DNA of 36,280 bases from Elusimicrobiales bacterium (lineage in GTDB: Bacteria; Elusimicrobiota; Elusimicrobia; Elusimicrobiales; Elusimicrobiaceae). The stretch covers positions 1 to 36,280 of the forward strand of contig JAQTYB010000014.1 in the NCBI GenBank assembly GCA_028688475.1, read 5' to 3'. The notes beneath the pieces are model-generated. The model was not told where the DNA came from and searched no databases. It was given only the letters and a program-made list of their open reading frames with translations. The translations under genes and the position numbers were made by a program. Positions 14,976 through 22,404 of the stretch are shown here, piece by piece (position 1 is the stretch's first letter; every line of letters starts with the position of its first letter).

Positions 14976-15572
14976 ATGAAGATGAATCTCCTTGTTGCAG
15001 CCTCCGCCATTCTGATTGTGACGACGCCGGTCCGCGCTCAGAAAACTGCGGCCGCCGCGCCGGCGGCCTCCGGCAAATCAGCAGCCAGCCCCGCCGACAG
15101 GCCGGCGGACAAAGCCGGGGCAAAAACCGGCAAAACGATATACGAAAAGAAGGATACCTATTTCTCGCTCGAAAAATACGGCGGAGGCCGCGTTGACCTC
15201 GCCGATTACGCCGGCAAGCCGGTTTTCCTGATGTTTTTTTCCGCGCATTGCCCCTACTGCAAGCTCGCGGCGCCCTTCGTCGAGAAACTGCATGAGACTT
15301 ACGCAAAGCGCGGGCTCAAGGTCGCCGCGATACTCACGGATGAGGCGAGCGGCGCCGCCAAAGAGTTCATCGCCGATTACAAGATAACTTTTCCCGTGGC
15401 GCTGGGCGGACGCGCCCTCGCCAGAACCTACCGTGCGCACGGCGTGCCCAACTTTTTCCTGCTCGGCGAAGACCATCAGGTGAACTACCAGTGGCGCGGC
15501 TACGAGGAGGAGGACCTCCCCGTCATTACCCGCCGGGTGGAAATGACGCTTTCCGAATCGGAATTGAAATAG
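14976..15572 (+). CDS. Exported thioredoxin-fold thiol-disulfide protein (TlpA/ResA-like)
   Basis: 198 residues. The signal peptide MKMNLLVAASAILIVTTPVR-AQ is followed by an Ala/Pro/Lys linker (about 23-52) and an AhpC/TSA-Redoxin-type domain. The active site is FFSAHCPYCKL with Cys92 and Cys95. The cis-Pro region reads RAHGVPNFFLL. A CPYC pair in the periplasm is usual for disulfide oxidation or reduction of exported proteins, including cytochrome maturation. The frame is open from 14808, but the start at 14976 is chosen for the signal peptide and the promoter just upstream. The stop codon TAG (15570-15572) overlaps the first bases of an inverted-repeat element. Confidence 0.85.
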   Translation: MKMNLLVAASAILIVTTPVRAQKTAAAAPAASGKSAASPADRPADKAGAKTGKTIYEKKDTYFSLEKYGGGRVDLADYAGKPVFLMFFSAHCPYCKLAAPFVEKLHETYAKRGLKVAAILTDEASGAAKEFIADYKITFPVALGGRALARTYRAHGVPNFFLLGEDHQVNYQWRGYEEEDLPVITRRVEMTLSESELK

Positions 15573-15902
15573 ACCTCTTGCATAACCCATGTTCCCAATT
15601 CGTCATTGCGAGCGAAGCGCGGCAATCCGAGCCCTGTTTTATTTTTTTGTTGCGGGGAACAAAGGGGCTCAGATTTGTCCGCAGGCTAGGCGCGACGACG
15701 CCGGCCTGCCCTCTGGGCAAGTCAAGGAGGAGCAACGACGCCTGCGGCCAAAGGTGAGCCTCCCCTTCGGGGCAGGCCGGCTTTGGGCTGCAACCGCGTT
15801 GCAATGAGCGGCGCATACAGGCAGTATGCGCCGCTCATTGCGCCTTGTTTCGCTGCAAAGCCGGCCAGCCAACATGTTAAGGAATTGTGTGAAGCTCAGT
15901 AA
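15571..15902 (+). repeat. Left inverted-repeat element (long form)
   Basis: A 332 bp element starting AGACCTCTTGCATAACCC and ending in the 34 bp block GAAGCTCAGTAA. It contains the TCATTGCGAGCGAAGCG type repeat common in intergenic DNA of many bacteria, and an inserted long hairpin (15775-15866). Compared with the 117 bp right copy it has about 215 bp extra, mostly GC-rich palindromic sequence. Confidence 0.75.
15775..15866. repeat. Long hairpin
   Basis: Outer arms GGCCGGCTTTG (15775-15785) and CAAAGCCGGCC (15856-15866) enclose a perfect 18 bp inner stem (15801-15818 / 15824-15841) with a 5 nt loop AGGCA. No T run follows, so it is not a simple terminator. It could be a palindromic repeat or a structured RNA. 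Confidence 0.75.
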
Positions 15903-15934
15903 ATATACAAAGTCAGCCGCTATTTATCACTACT

Positions 15935-16189
15935 CCGTTAAGTATATGCGCCTATTTGGAGGCGCGCAGCGGAATAAACAGCCCGTACGCCCGACGCAGC
16001 CCTGCACAACCGCACCGGTATCCCGCAGCAAAAATATCTCCATCCCTTTATATGCGCCTCCAGTTCGGGCAAGGGCGCTTTCGGGCTGCGTCCGCGTCGC
16101 TCGTCGCTTGCATACAACGAGTATGCGCGCTCCTCGCTCCTTGCCTCGCCTCAAAATCACCCTTGCAAATAGCCGCATATACTTAACGG
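15935..16189. repeat. 255 bp MITE-like element with 24 bp terminal inverted repeats
   Basis: The ends 15935-15958 and 16166-16189 are reverse complements (CCGTTAAGTATATGCG.CTATTTG) with one mismatch. The interior is GC-rich with further palindromes (for example GCATAC...GTATGC near 16110-16125). Several frames stay open across it, but the translations are low-complexity and unlike proteins. No gene is called. Confidence 0.75.
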
Positions 16190-16319
16190 ATTATTAAGGC
16201 GCGCCCCAAATACCTTGCCTTTCCGGTGCATCAAAAAGGAGAGGTATTTGGGGGGCGGATTAATAGTATATTGTCCCGAATTACCCCTGTCCCAAATTAC
16301 CCAAAATTACAAAATTACC

Positions 16320-16520
16320 CTTTGGACCTATGCGCATATAGGCCAAAAGACTTTTCCCAATTAGGTCCAAAGACTCTTGTAGGCCTGGCCTGGCCTGGCC
16401 TGGCCTGGCCTGGCCTGGCCTGGCCTGGCCTATAATATTGGTAAGCTTAGTTCTTCACGCCGCACTGCAGCACTGTGAAAGCGAGCCTGCAACAGTCCGA
16501 AGGGACGAGGAGACACGAAA
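16320..16520 (+). promoter_or_regulatory. GGCCT-repeat promoter cassette, copy 1 (with conserved leader)
   Basis: The block runs: near-palindrome CTTTGGACCTATGC.., AATTAGGTCCAAAGACTC, TTGTAG (16377-16382), ten GGCCT units, TATAAT (16431-16436), and an ~84 nt leader ending with GAGGAG (16507-16512) 8 nt before ATG 16521. The same order recurs at 32368-32548 with only scattered substitutions but six units. The leader is conserved between copies although the following proteins are not, so it is likely a functional 5' untranslated region. Confidence 0.75.
16382..16431 (+). repeat. Pentanucleotide tandem repeat (GGCCT)x10
   Basis: Ten perfect head-to-tail GGCCT units directly abut the -10 hexamer TATAAT, whose first T is the last base of the array. 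The related cassette at 32430 has six. Perfect short tandem repeats of this kind change copy number by slipped-strand mispairing. Confidence 0.97.
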
Positions 16521-16976
16521 ATGAAAAGAGTAATGTTGGCAGTTGCAATAGGTATGGCGTTTACCACGGCAGGTTTCGCCGACCCGGCAATGAATGAACT
16601 ATGGGTGCTTGCGCCACAGGTAAAAACCGATAAGGTTACTTGCGGCGGAAAAACATTGCAGACTATGCTGACCGTCTTTGGTATAAAAGATGCGGAACAG
16701 CTGACAGACGGAATTGAGTTTGACAGCAAGCTTGGAATAAACGGACCCGGAACTGGATCAGTAACGAGCGTTACTGTGGAATCCTGGCCGCTTTCTAACG
16801 GCCGGCTTAAAATCATGTTGGAGGTGGACTCCCGCCCCTTCTACACGAAACCGGACGGCAGCAGAGAGATTCAAGAAGCCGCGCGCATGGACGTTACTTT
16901 CATGGCAGCGCCTTCAACCGGAGGCCAATGGTTCGTGAATCCAAAAAAAGTCAAGGTTGAATGCCCTGTGGGGTAA
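16521..16976 (+). CDS. Secreted protein of unknown function (cassette 1)
   Basis: 151 residues with a signal peptide MKRVMLAVAIGMAFTTAGFA-D. The mature ~130 residues have two cysteines (VTCGG and VECPVG at the C-terminus) that may form a disulfide, and mixed alpha/beta composition. No family is recognised. GAGGAG precedes the ATG at good spacing. It is followed by a strong terminator, so it is a single-gene unit. Its promoter and leader are nearly the same as those of the unrelated secreted protein at 32549. Confidence 0.8.
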   Translation: MKRVMLAVAIGMAFTTAGFADPAMNELWVLAPQVKTDKVTCGGKTLQTMLTVFGIKDAEQLTDGIEFDSKLGINGPGTGSVTSVTVESWPLSNGRLKIMLEVDSRPFYTKPDGSREIQEAARMDVTFMAAPSTGGQWFVNPKKVKVECPVG

Positions 16977-17014
16977 TTTCCGCAGTAATACGACATAGCC
17001 AGTTGCAATTGATA

Positions 17015-17050
17015 AAAATCCGCGCGCCGTTAGGGCGCGCGGATTTTATT
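17015..17050 (+). terminator. Intrinsic terminator of the cassette 1 gene
   Basis: Arms 17015-17028 and 17034-17047 pair perfectly (AAAATCCGCGCGCC) around loop GTTAG and end in a TTTTATTT tail. The group II intron 5' end follows directly at 17052. Confidence 0.92.
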
Positions 17051-17051
17051 T

Positions 17052-17427
17052 GTGTGCCCAGCATGAAACCAAGCTTGGAGGTGGAAGTCCTCCGGGGATA
17101 CAGGTTGCAGGAACCTCAAGCGAAAGGCAAGGCGGTATGCCGCGAGGCATACGCTGAAAGAAGCGTGTAGCGAACGTCCGAGCCGACGCACAGAAACCGA
17201 ATAAGAGGCGTCGCCGACCGGGGCGAGCGGGCAAATGACCGCGAAGCCCCTGCGACCAAAGGTCAGGGGGCGTAGATTCGGCGGTTGTGGACGGAAGGCA
17301 TGGTTTCCTACCTGGGGATATCTCGCCTTACGCCTGAAAGGGCGGCGTTGCGAAACGGAGCGAGAAGTCAGCAGAGGGCATAGTACCGCGATTGACGCGG
17401 GAAGGCCCGAACGGAAAGAGGGCGAAC
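17052..17427 (+). mobile_element. Group II intron remnant (5' part, no reverse transcriptase)
   Basis: The segment begins GTGTGCCCAGCATG, the canonical GUGYG intron 5' end, and shows group II domain I-type text: GGAGGTGGAAGTCCTCC, CCTCAAGCGAAAGGC, GCCGACCGGGGCGAGCGG. Before the missing ORF it has the well-known GAGAAGTCAGCAGAGGGCAT and GGAAGGCCCGAACGG blocks that normally precede the intron-encoded reverse transcriptase in domain IV. The RT gene and domains V-VI are absent; the sequence passes into the 34 bp inverted repeat at 17428. The insertion site directly behind a terminator hairpin is typical of group IIC introns, though the class was not verified. Confidence 0.82.
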
Positions 17428-17544
17428 TTACTGAGCTTCACACAATTCCTTAACATGTTGGAGGCTCAGATTGCCGCGTCGCTGCGCTCCTCGCAATGAC
17501 AACAGGGCTAAGACTCAACTGAGCAGGGGTTATGCAAGAGGTCT
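17428..17544 (-). repeat. Right inverted-repeat element (short form)
   Basis: 117 bp, reverse complement in order to the left element: 34 bp block (17428-17461), TCATTGCGAG-type block (17469-17499), and 18 bp end (17527-17544). It truncates the intron remnant on one side and abuts AT-rich sequence before the terminator of the minus-strand operon on the other. Confidence 0.75.
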
Positions 17545-17560
17545 AATAATCGAATCTTGA

Positions 17561-17600
17561 AAAACAAGCCGCCGCGCTTCCACAGGCGGCGGTTTTTATT
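17561..17600. terminator. Intrinsic terminator of the addBA-ybaB-mntP operon (bidirectional)
   Basis: CCGCCG (17569-17574) pairs with CGGCGG (17587-17592), with A-rich and T-rich flanks on the two sides. On the minus strand it overlaps the stop codon of the gene at 17596. Confidence 0.8.
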
Positions 17601-18129
17601 TCTGCTGCGGAGCGCAGGAAGGCGCGGCGGCGGCCAGGCAATCAACGAGTATTTTGAGGAAGAAAAACATCATCACGGCGCTTGACGAGCGCACGGTGCG
17701 CTCCCCCTCGCCTGCGTCATTGCCGCCGGCGACGGATATCGCGTAAAGCACGTACTTGAGCAGGTCCGGCTGCGGGGACTCGTCTATAATCTTTAGCACC
17801 GTCTTTCCGGTTTCCTCGTCCTGTTCGCCTTTGAGATAGCGCACCAAGTCCAGCGCGCCCGACGCCTGCTTGTCGAACGCCTCCGGCTCCACCGGCGACA
17901 GCTTTCCTCCGGCGTTGTCCGCCATCAGCCGCCAGACGGATATGCCGAGATACAAAAACCACTTTTTTTCCTCTTCGTTGAAAGCGTCGTTGCCCACATT
18001 GAGCAGGTATTGAAGCACGGCGGGCTGCTCCGCGCGCATCGCGCCCGCGAGGGCCGCGGCCTTCTGGCCGTCCATTGAGTTCATCTCCACGGCGGCTTTG
18101 GCTATGGCGTCCTTCGATATTTTTTCCAT
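17596..18129 (-). CDS. Conserved-looking protein of unknown function
   Basis: 177 residues from ATG 18127-18129, behind a GGGGG ribosome site; a GTG at 18135 overlapping the mntP stop (GTGA) is an alternative. It is mostly helical and acidic (DAIAKAAVEMNSMDGQKAAA, LQYLLNVGNDAFNEEEKKWF). A hydrophobic C-terminal segment (SSAVMMFFFLKILVDCLAAA) may anchor it in the membrane. No family is recognised. It is the last gene of the operon that begins with addB. Confidence 0.7.
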   Translation of the reverse strand: MEKISKDAIAKAAVEMNSMDGQKAAALAGAMRAEQPAVLQYLLNVGNDAFNEEEKKWFLYLGISVWRLMADNAGGKLSPVEPEAFDKQASGALDLVRYLKGEQDEETGKTVLKIIDESPQPDLLKYVLYAISVAGGNDAGEGERTVRSSSAVMMFFFLKILVDCLAAAAPSCAPQQK

Positions 18130-18131
18130 GT

Positions 18132-18692
18132 TCACCCCCGCAAATGCTCCAAAAGTATTTTTACGCCCAGTCCGATGAGAACCAACCCGCCCGCAGCTTC
18201 AGCCTTGCTTTCAAAAATATGCCCCAGCCTGCTGCCCGCCCAGGCTCCCGCGAAACTGGCGCAGAATGTTATAACGCCGATGACCGCCGCCGGTCCCGCC
18301 ACCGCCACGCCCAGCAGCGAAAACGAAACTCCCACGGCCAGCGCGTCCAGGCTGGTGGCCACGGCCAGCAACAGCAGCGCGCCGGCGGCGCAATAGTCTT
18401 TGGGCGCGGCGTCCGCTTCCAGCCTGAAAGATTCCCGTATCATTCTGCCGCCGATAAAAACCAGAATCCCGAAAGCGGCCCACGGCGCGAAAATACCGAT
18501 ATGCCGCGCGAACAACATCCCTCCGGCCCAGCCGAGCACCGGCATTAACGCCTGAAACCCGCCGAAGTAAAGCCCCAGCCTGAGCGCGGCGCGCGGATTG
18601 AAGCCGCGCATCGCCGCCCCTGCCGCCGCCGAAACCGCCGCCGCGTCCATTGAAAGCGCCAGCCCCAGCAAAACAATCTCGTAAAACGGCAT
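18132..18692 (-). CDS. mntP: MntP-family manganese efflux pump
   Basis: 186 residues with six predicted membrane helices. The two family motifs are present as an inverted-topology repeat: LGLALSMDAAAVS (about 10-22) and VATSLDALAVGVSF (about 111-124). The aspartates in the MDA and LDA motifs are those linked to Mn(II) export in MntP/YebN. It sits 3 nt after ybaB and overlaps or abuts the next gene. No manganese riboswitch (yybP-ykoY type) is seen upstream, which fits its place inside an operon. Confidence 0.9.
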   Translation of the reverse strand: MPFYEIVLLGLALSMDAAAVSAAAGAAMRGFNPRAALRLGLYFGGFQALMPVLGWAGGMLFARHIGIFAPWAAFGILVFIGGRMIRESFRLEADAAPKDYCAAGALLLLAVATSLDALAVGVSFSLLGVAVAGPAAVIGVITFCASFAGAWAGSRLGHIFESKAEAAGGLVLIGLGVKILLEHLRG

Positions 18693-18695
18693 CCG

Positions 18696-18989
18696 TTACA
18701 TTCCGGGCAGTTGCATGCCGGTAACTTCGCCCATTTTTTTGGCCGCCAGTTGCTGGGAAAGCTTTATGGCGCGGTTGACGGTTTCCAGCGCGGCTTTTTC
18801 CAGTTTTTCGGGATTGGCGGATTTTATGTCGGTCTTGAATCTCCACTCTTTGACTTCCTGCGAGCCGTTCATCTTTACATAAACAGAGCCGTCGGAACTT
18901 GACGCCTCCACGGTTTCGGAGTCAAGCTGGCGCTTGATTTCCTCCATCCTGGATTTAAGCTGCATCAACTCTTTGAGTTTGTCGAACAT
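18696..18989 (-). CDS. YbaB/EbfC-family nucleoid-associated protein
   Basis: 97 residues from ATG 18989, preceded by a strong AGGAGG. It opens with a helix MFDKLKELMQLKSRMEEIKR, followed by a strand-rich part (SDGSVYVKMNGSQEVKEWRF) and a C-terminal helix ending MGEVTGMQLPGM. This is the standard YbaB_DNA_bd layout and length. The family binds DNA as dimers and is often next to recR; here it follows addA instead. Confidence 0.9.
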   Translation of the reverse strand: MFDKLKELMQLKSRMEEIKRQLDSETVEASSSDGSVYVKMNGSQEVKEWRFKTDIKSANPEKLEKAALETVNRAIKLSQQLAAKKMGEVTGMQLPGM

Positions 18990-19074
18990 GGCGCCTCCTG
19001 AAAAAATGTTGATTAAAATGTATTGCTTGATTTCAAATGATGATAGCTTTTTCCAAAGCGCAGCCGCCACCGGA

Positions 19075-22000
19075 CTACAGCCGTGCGCGGGTCAGGGAGC
19101 GGAGGAATATCAATTCCAGTTCAGCCGGTTCGCCGAAGAGTCTGGCGGCGGCCTCGCGGTAGGCCTGCGCCTGGACGCGGTATTTTTCCGCGGCCAGAGC
19201 CTCGCGGCCCGCGGCGGCGTACTCGGTTTTGTAATCCATGATGACCAGGCGGCCTGCGCGGCGCAGCACGATGTCCATCACGCCGCGCATGGCGGATGCC
19301 CGCCCGGTTTCCAGCCGGCAGGTGAAGGGATACTCGCGCCCGATTATCTCCGCGGCAGCGATTTCGCGGTAAATGCCCGAGTCGGCGAAAGCCGAAAGTA
19401 TTGCGTGCGCCTCCCGCGCGGCGGCCTCGTAATCCGGCACGTGATGCTGGAACGCGAAATAATTCAGCGCCGCTTTGACCTCTTCCTCCGTGATTCTCCC
19501 GCCGAAACCGTGCATTTCCAGCACGCGGTGGCAGAGTTCGCCCAGAAGCAGCCTGTCCGGCCCGGCGGAAAATTCCTCCAGTTCCTGCGCAATCTGTCCG
19601 GCCTCCTCCCCGCGCTCGATGGCGGTGGGGCTGGTGAAGCGCTCCGCGCCGGCGCTGAGGGCGCACGCGGCGATGCGCTCTTTCCAGGCCGCATGCCAGG
19701 CGGCGGGATTTGCGAGAGGCGTTGCCGCCGCGGCGGCGCGCGCCGCTCTTTTCGGCGAGCCGGACTCGCGCCATTCGACAAGCCGCAGCGGCATGAGCGG
19801 TGAAGGTTTGAACCCCTCCTGCGCGTCCGGCTCGGACGGAATTATCCCCGCGGCGGCGAGATAGCCCGCGTACGTTTCCGCTCCCGGCGCGGCAAGATTG
19901 CCCACCAGCATGAGCCTGCCGCGCGCGCGGGTGAGCGCGACGTAGAAATTGCGTACTTCCTCGAACGACTCGTGCCGCCTCTCGCATTCCTCCAGCGCCG
20001 CCATCGCGCAGTCGGCGTAGCGCCCCGCGCGCAGGCCAGCCGTCCCTTTAACCCAGTCGCAGCGCAGCTCCGGTTTTTTGCCGCCCCCGCCGCGGCGGCC
20101 CGAGATGTCTGGAATTATCACTACGGGAAATTCGAGGCCCTTGGCCTTGTGCACCGTCATAATCCTGACGGCGTCCATGAATTCGTCGGCGAGCGGGCTT
20201 TCGCCCTCTCGCGCCCTGTCGCCGATAAAATCGCCCGCGCGTCTGATGAAACCCTCAAGGCCCAGCCCCTCCTCCAGCGCGTGCCGCGCGGCTATCCGCG
20301 CGAATTTCCTGATATTGGAAACCGTCTGCTCGCCGTGATAGGCGCGGCCCAAAAGCTCCGGCGCGAAAGCGCTTTCCAGCGCCATCTCCAGCAGCGCGTC
20401 CGGCGGCACGCGCCCCGCCCGCGAGTTGAGGCCGCGCAGCATGGCGTAGAATTCCTCAAGGCCCGCAAACTCCGGCGGCGCGGCGCGCAGGTAGTCGAGC
20501 CCGCCGCGGCGGGAGAGTTCGCAAAGCTCCCTGTCCGTGAGGCCGCCGAGCGGCGAGCGCAGCAGCCCGCACAGCGCCGTCTTGTCCGACGGGTCGCCCG
20601 CCGCGCGCAGCAGATTGAGCAGGTCGGCGGTTTCCTGCGTGGAATAAAAAAACCGGTCCTCTTCGACGGCGTAGGGAATGCCGCGCCGCTTGAAAGCCTC
20701 CAGATAAATATCCAGCGCGGTGGTGGCGCGCAGCAAAACAGCGACATCCTTGTGCTCGAGCCTGCGCCCCGGCTCCGCTTCCAGTTTGCCGCGGTTTTCC
20801 TCTATCCAGTCCGCTATGAAAGCGGCCTGGTTCTCGCGCCACTCGTCGGCGGACACGCGCTTTTCGTCTTTTGGCGGGCTTATCAGAACTGCCTCGGCGC
20901 GCAACTGCGCCGGCGCGCTTTCGGCGGCGGGCGAAGGGGCTATGGCGGTGTAATTCGGCTGCAGCCCCGGCTCGCCGCGCAGCACTTTGGGCATAATATG
21001 GTTCACCGCGCCGATTATCTCGCGCCCGCTGCGGAAGTTCACGCTCAGCACGCAGCGCAGCGCGCCCTGGCTTTCCAGCAGCGACTCGAAATGGGAATAA
21101 GCCATTATATCCGCGCCGCGGAAACGGTAGATTGACTGCTTGGGGTCGCCCACGATGAACAGCTTTCCCGGCTCCAGCCTGAGCTTTTGCCAGCCGGACG
21201 CGGCGGATGCGGCTTCCTCGGCGAGATATAAAAGCAGTTCGCCCTGAAGCGGGTCGGTGTCCTGGAACTCGTCTATCAGCAGCGTATGATAGCGGCTTTT
21301 GAGGGCGTTGCGCACCAAAATATTGTCCCGCGCCAAATCGCGGGCGCGCACCAGCAGGTCGTCAAAAGACAGCAGCGCTTTTTCCGCGAAAGCCGCGCGC
21401 ATTTGCCTGGCGAAAGGCGATAGCAGTTCCACGGCGTCGAGCATTACCGCCTGCCCTTCCACCGTCGCCGTGCGGGCGAATTCCACCAGCGCGGCGGCGC
21501 GGACGAATTCCTCCTCCGTCCAGCCCGCCGGAGCCGCCGCCGGCGGGGCGTCCGGCGCCGGCTCTGCGCGGCGGAAGTCTCCCGTTTCAAACGCCTGCGC
21601 CAGAGCGTCCAGCGCCCGCGCGGCCTGCGAAAGCGACTGCTCTATTTTGCGCGGTTTTTTGCCGTCGAGATTTTTGGCCGCGAGCTCCCGCGCCCGCGCG
21701 GCTTTAAGACGGCAGAGCCCGGCGTGTCCCGCAAAACCGCCGCGCGGGTTGAAGTCTGCCATGCGGGACTGGCAGAGGCTCAAAGCCACCCCGCGCAGTT
21801 CGGAGATATCCAGCGACCGCAGCGTTTTTTTCCACTGCGCTTCGCGCCCGCCGGCGCCTGAAAGCTCGGTCTCCAGCCATTTGCGCCACTCGTCCGTGAA
21901 TAACAAATCGAAAGCCGCGCCCGTGTCCACCTCGCTCGACGGGTCCAGCCCGGCCTCCACCGGATAAAGCCGCAGGATATGAGAGGCGAAGCTGTGTATG

Positions 22001-22404
22001 GTGCCGATTTGAGCGCGGTCCAGCCGCTGCGCGGCGAGCCGCGCGGCGCGCGCCATTTCCGGAACGGAGAGCGCGGACCGGCCCGCGAGTTCGGCCAGAA
22101 AAACGTCTTCGCGCCACGCGCCGTCCGCGAATTCATGCGCCGCCTGCCGGAGGCGGGAGGCAAGGCGCACCTTCATTTCGGCGGCGGCTTTTTCGGTGAA
22201 AGTCAGCGCCACCATGAACTCCGCGGGCGATTCCTTTTCGCGGTCCAGCCAGGAATGCCTCACGCCGAGAATCCAGAACGCCAGCCGCTCAACGAGCAGC
22301 CGCGTCTTGCCGGTTCCCGCGCCGGCCTCGACGAGGATGTTGCGTCCGAAGGTGTATTTCGCCGCCAGGCGCTGGCCGATATCGGCCAGTTCACTTTGGC
22401 TCAT
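19075..22404 (-). CDS. addA: AddA-like ATP-dependent helicase/nuclease subunit A
   Basis: 1109 residues of UvrD/SF1A type. Motifs in order: Walker A EAGAGTGKTRLL (26-37), FTEKAAAEMKVRL (Ia), LLIDEFQDTDPLQ (II), IVGDPKQSIYRFRGAD (III), SVNFRSG (IV), TVHKAKGLEFPVVIIPD (V) and FYVALTRARGRLML (VI). The C-terminal PD-(D/E)xK nuclease shows MRGVMDIVLRRAGRLVIMDY followed by KTE. It processes double-strand ends with AddB for RecA loading. The start overlaps the end of addB by 14 nt. Confidence 0.92.
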   Translation of the reverse strand: MSQSELADIGQRLAAKYTFGRNILVEAGAGTGKTRLLVERLAFWILGVRHSWLDREKESPAEFMVALTFTEKAAAEMKVRLASRLRQAAHEFADGAWREDVFLAELAGRSALSVPEMARAARLAAQRLDRAQIGTIHSFASHILRLYPVEAGLDPSSEVDTGAAFDLLFTDEWRKWLETELSGAGGREAQWKKTLRSLDISELRGVALSLCQSRMADFNPRGGFAGHAGLCRLKAARARELAAKNLDGKKPRKIEQSLSQAARALDALAQAFETGDFRRAEPAPDAPPAAAPAGWTEEEFVRAAALVEFARTATVEGQAVMLDAVELLSPFARQMRAAFAEKALLSFDDLLVRARDLARDNILVRNALKSRYHTLLIDEFQDTDPLQGELLLYLAEEAASAASGWQKLRLEPGKLFIVGDPKQSIYRFRGADIMAYSHFESLLESQGALRCVLSVNFRSGREIIGAVNHIMPKVLRGEPGLQPNYTAIAPSPAAESAPAQLRAEAVLISPPKDEKRVSADEWRENQAAFIADWIEENRGKLEAEPGRRLEHKDVAVLLRATTALDIYLEAFKRRGIPYAVEEDRFFYSTQETADLLNLLRAAGDPSDKTALCGLLRSPLGGLTDRELCELSRRGGLDYLRAAPPEFAGLEEFYAMLRGLNSRAGRVPPDALLEMALESAFAPELLGRAYHGEQTVSNIRKFARIAARHALEEGLGLEGFIRRAGDFIGDRAREGESPLADEFMDAVRIMTVHKAKGLEFPVVIIPDISGRRGGGGKKPELRCDWVKGTAGLRAGRYADCAMAALEECERRHESFEEVRNFYVALTRARGRLMLVGNLAAPGAETYAGYLAAAGIIPSEPDAQEGFKPSPLMPLRLVEWRESGSPKRAARAAAAATPLANPAAWHAAWKERIAACALSAGAERFTSPTAIERGEEAGQIAQELEEFSAGPDRLLLGELCHRVLEMHGFGGRITEEEVKAALNYFAFQHHVPDYEAAAREAHAILSAFADSGIYREIAAAEIIGREYPFTCRLETGRASAMRGVMDIVLRRAGRLVIMDYKTEYAAAGREALAAEKYRVQAQAYREAAARLFGEPAELELIFLRSLTRARL

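Larger units (their letters stand above)
15571..17544. mobile_element. Composite structure flanked by inverted copies of one repeat element
   Basis: Three sequence blocks occur in mirror order at the two ends: AGACCTCTTGCATAACCC (15571-15588 / 17527-17544), a TCATTGCGAG...GGCAATC block (15603-15627 / 17469-17499), and a perfect 34 bp block (15869-15902 / 17428-17461). Between them lie a 255 bp inverted-repeat element, a GGCCT-repeat promoter with a secreted-protein gene, a terminator and a group II intron remnant. No transposase is present, so mobility would need an enzyme supplied from elsewhere. The stretches without genes (15573-16520 and 16977-17595) hold only these repeats. Confidence 0.6.

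Noticed and set aside
15935-16189. Protein genes in the 255 bp inverted-repeat element
   Set aside because: Frames are open on both strands because of palindromes and high GC; translations are low-complexity and lack ribosome sites.
16382-16431. GGCCT array as a CRISPR or coding repeat
   Set aside because: The units are 5 nt with no spacers, and the array lies between promoter-like boxes upstream of a ribosome site.
16431-16520. Cassette leader as a known riboswitch
   Set aside because: No match to the core motifs of c-di-GMP, SAM, cobalamin, TPP or manganese riboswitches could be seen; it is listed only as a conserved leader.
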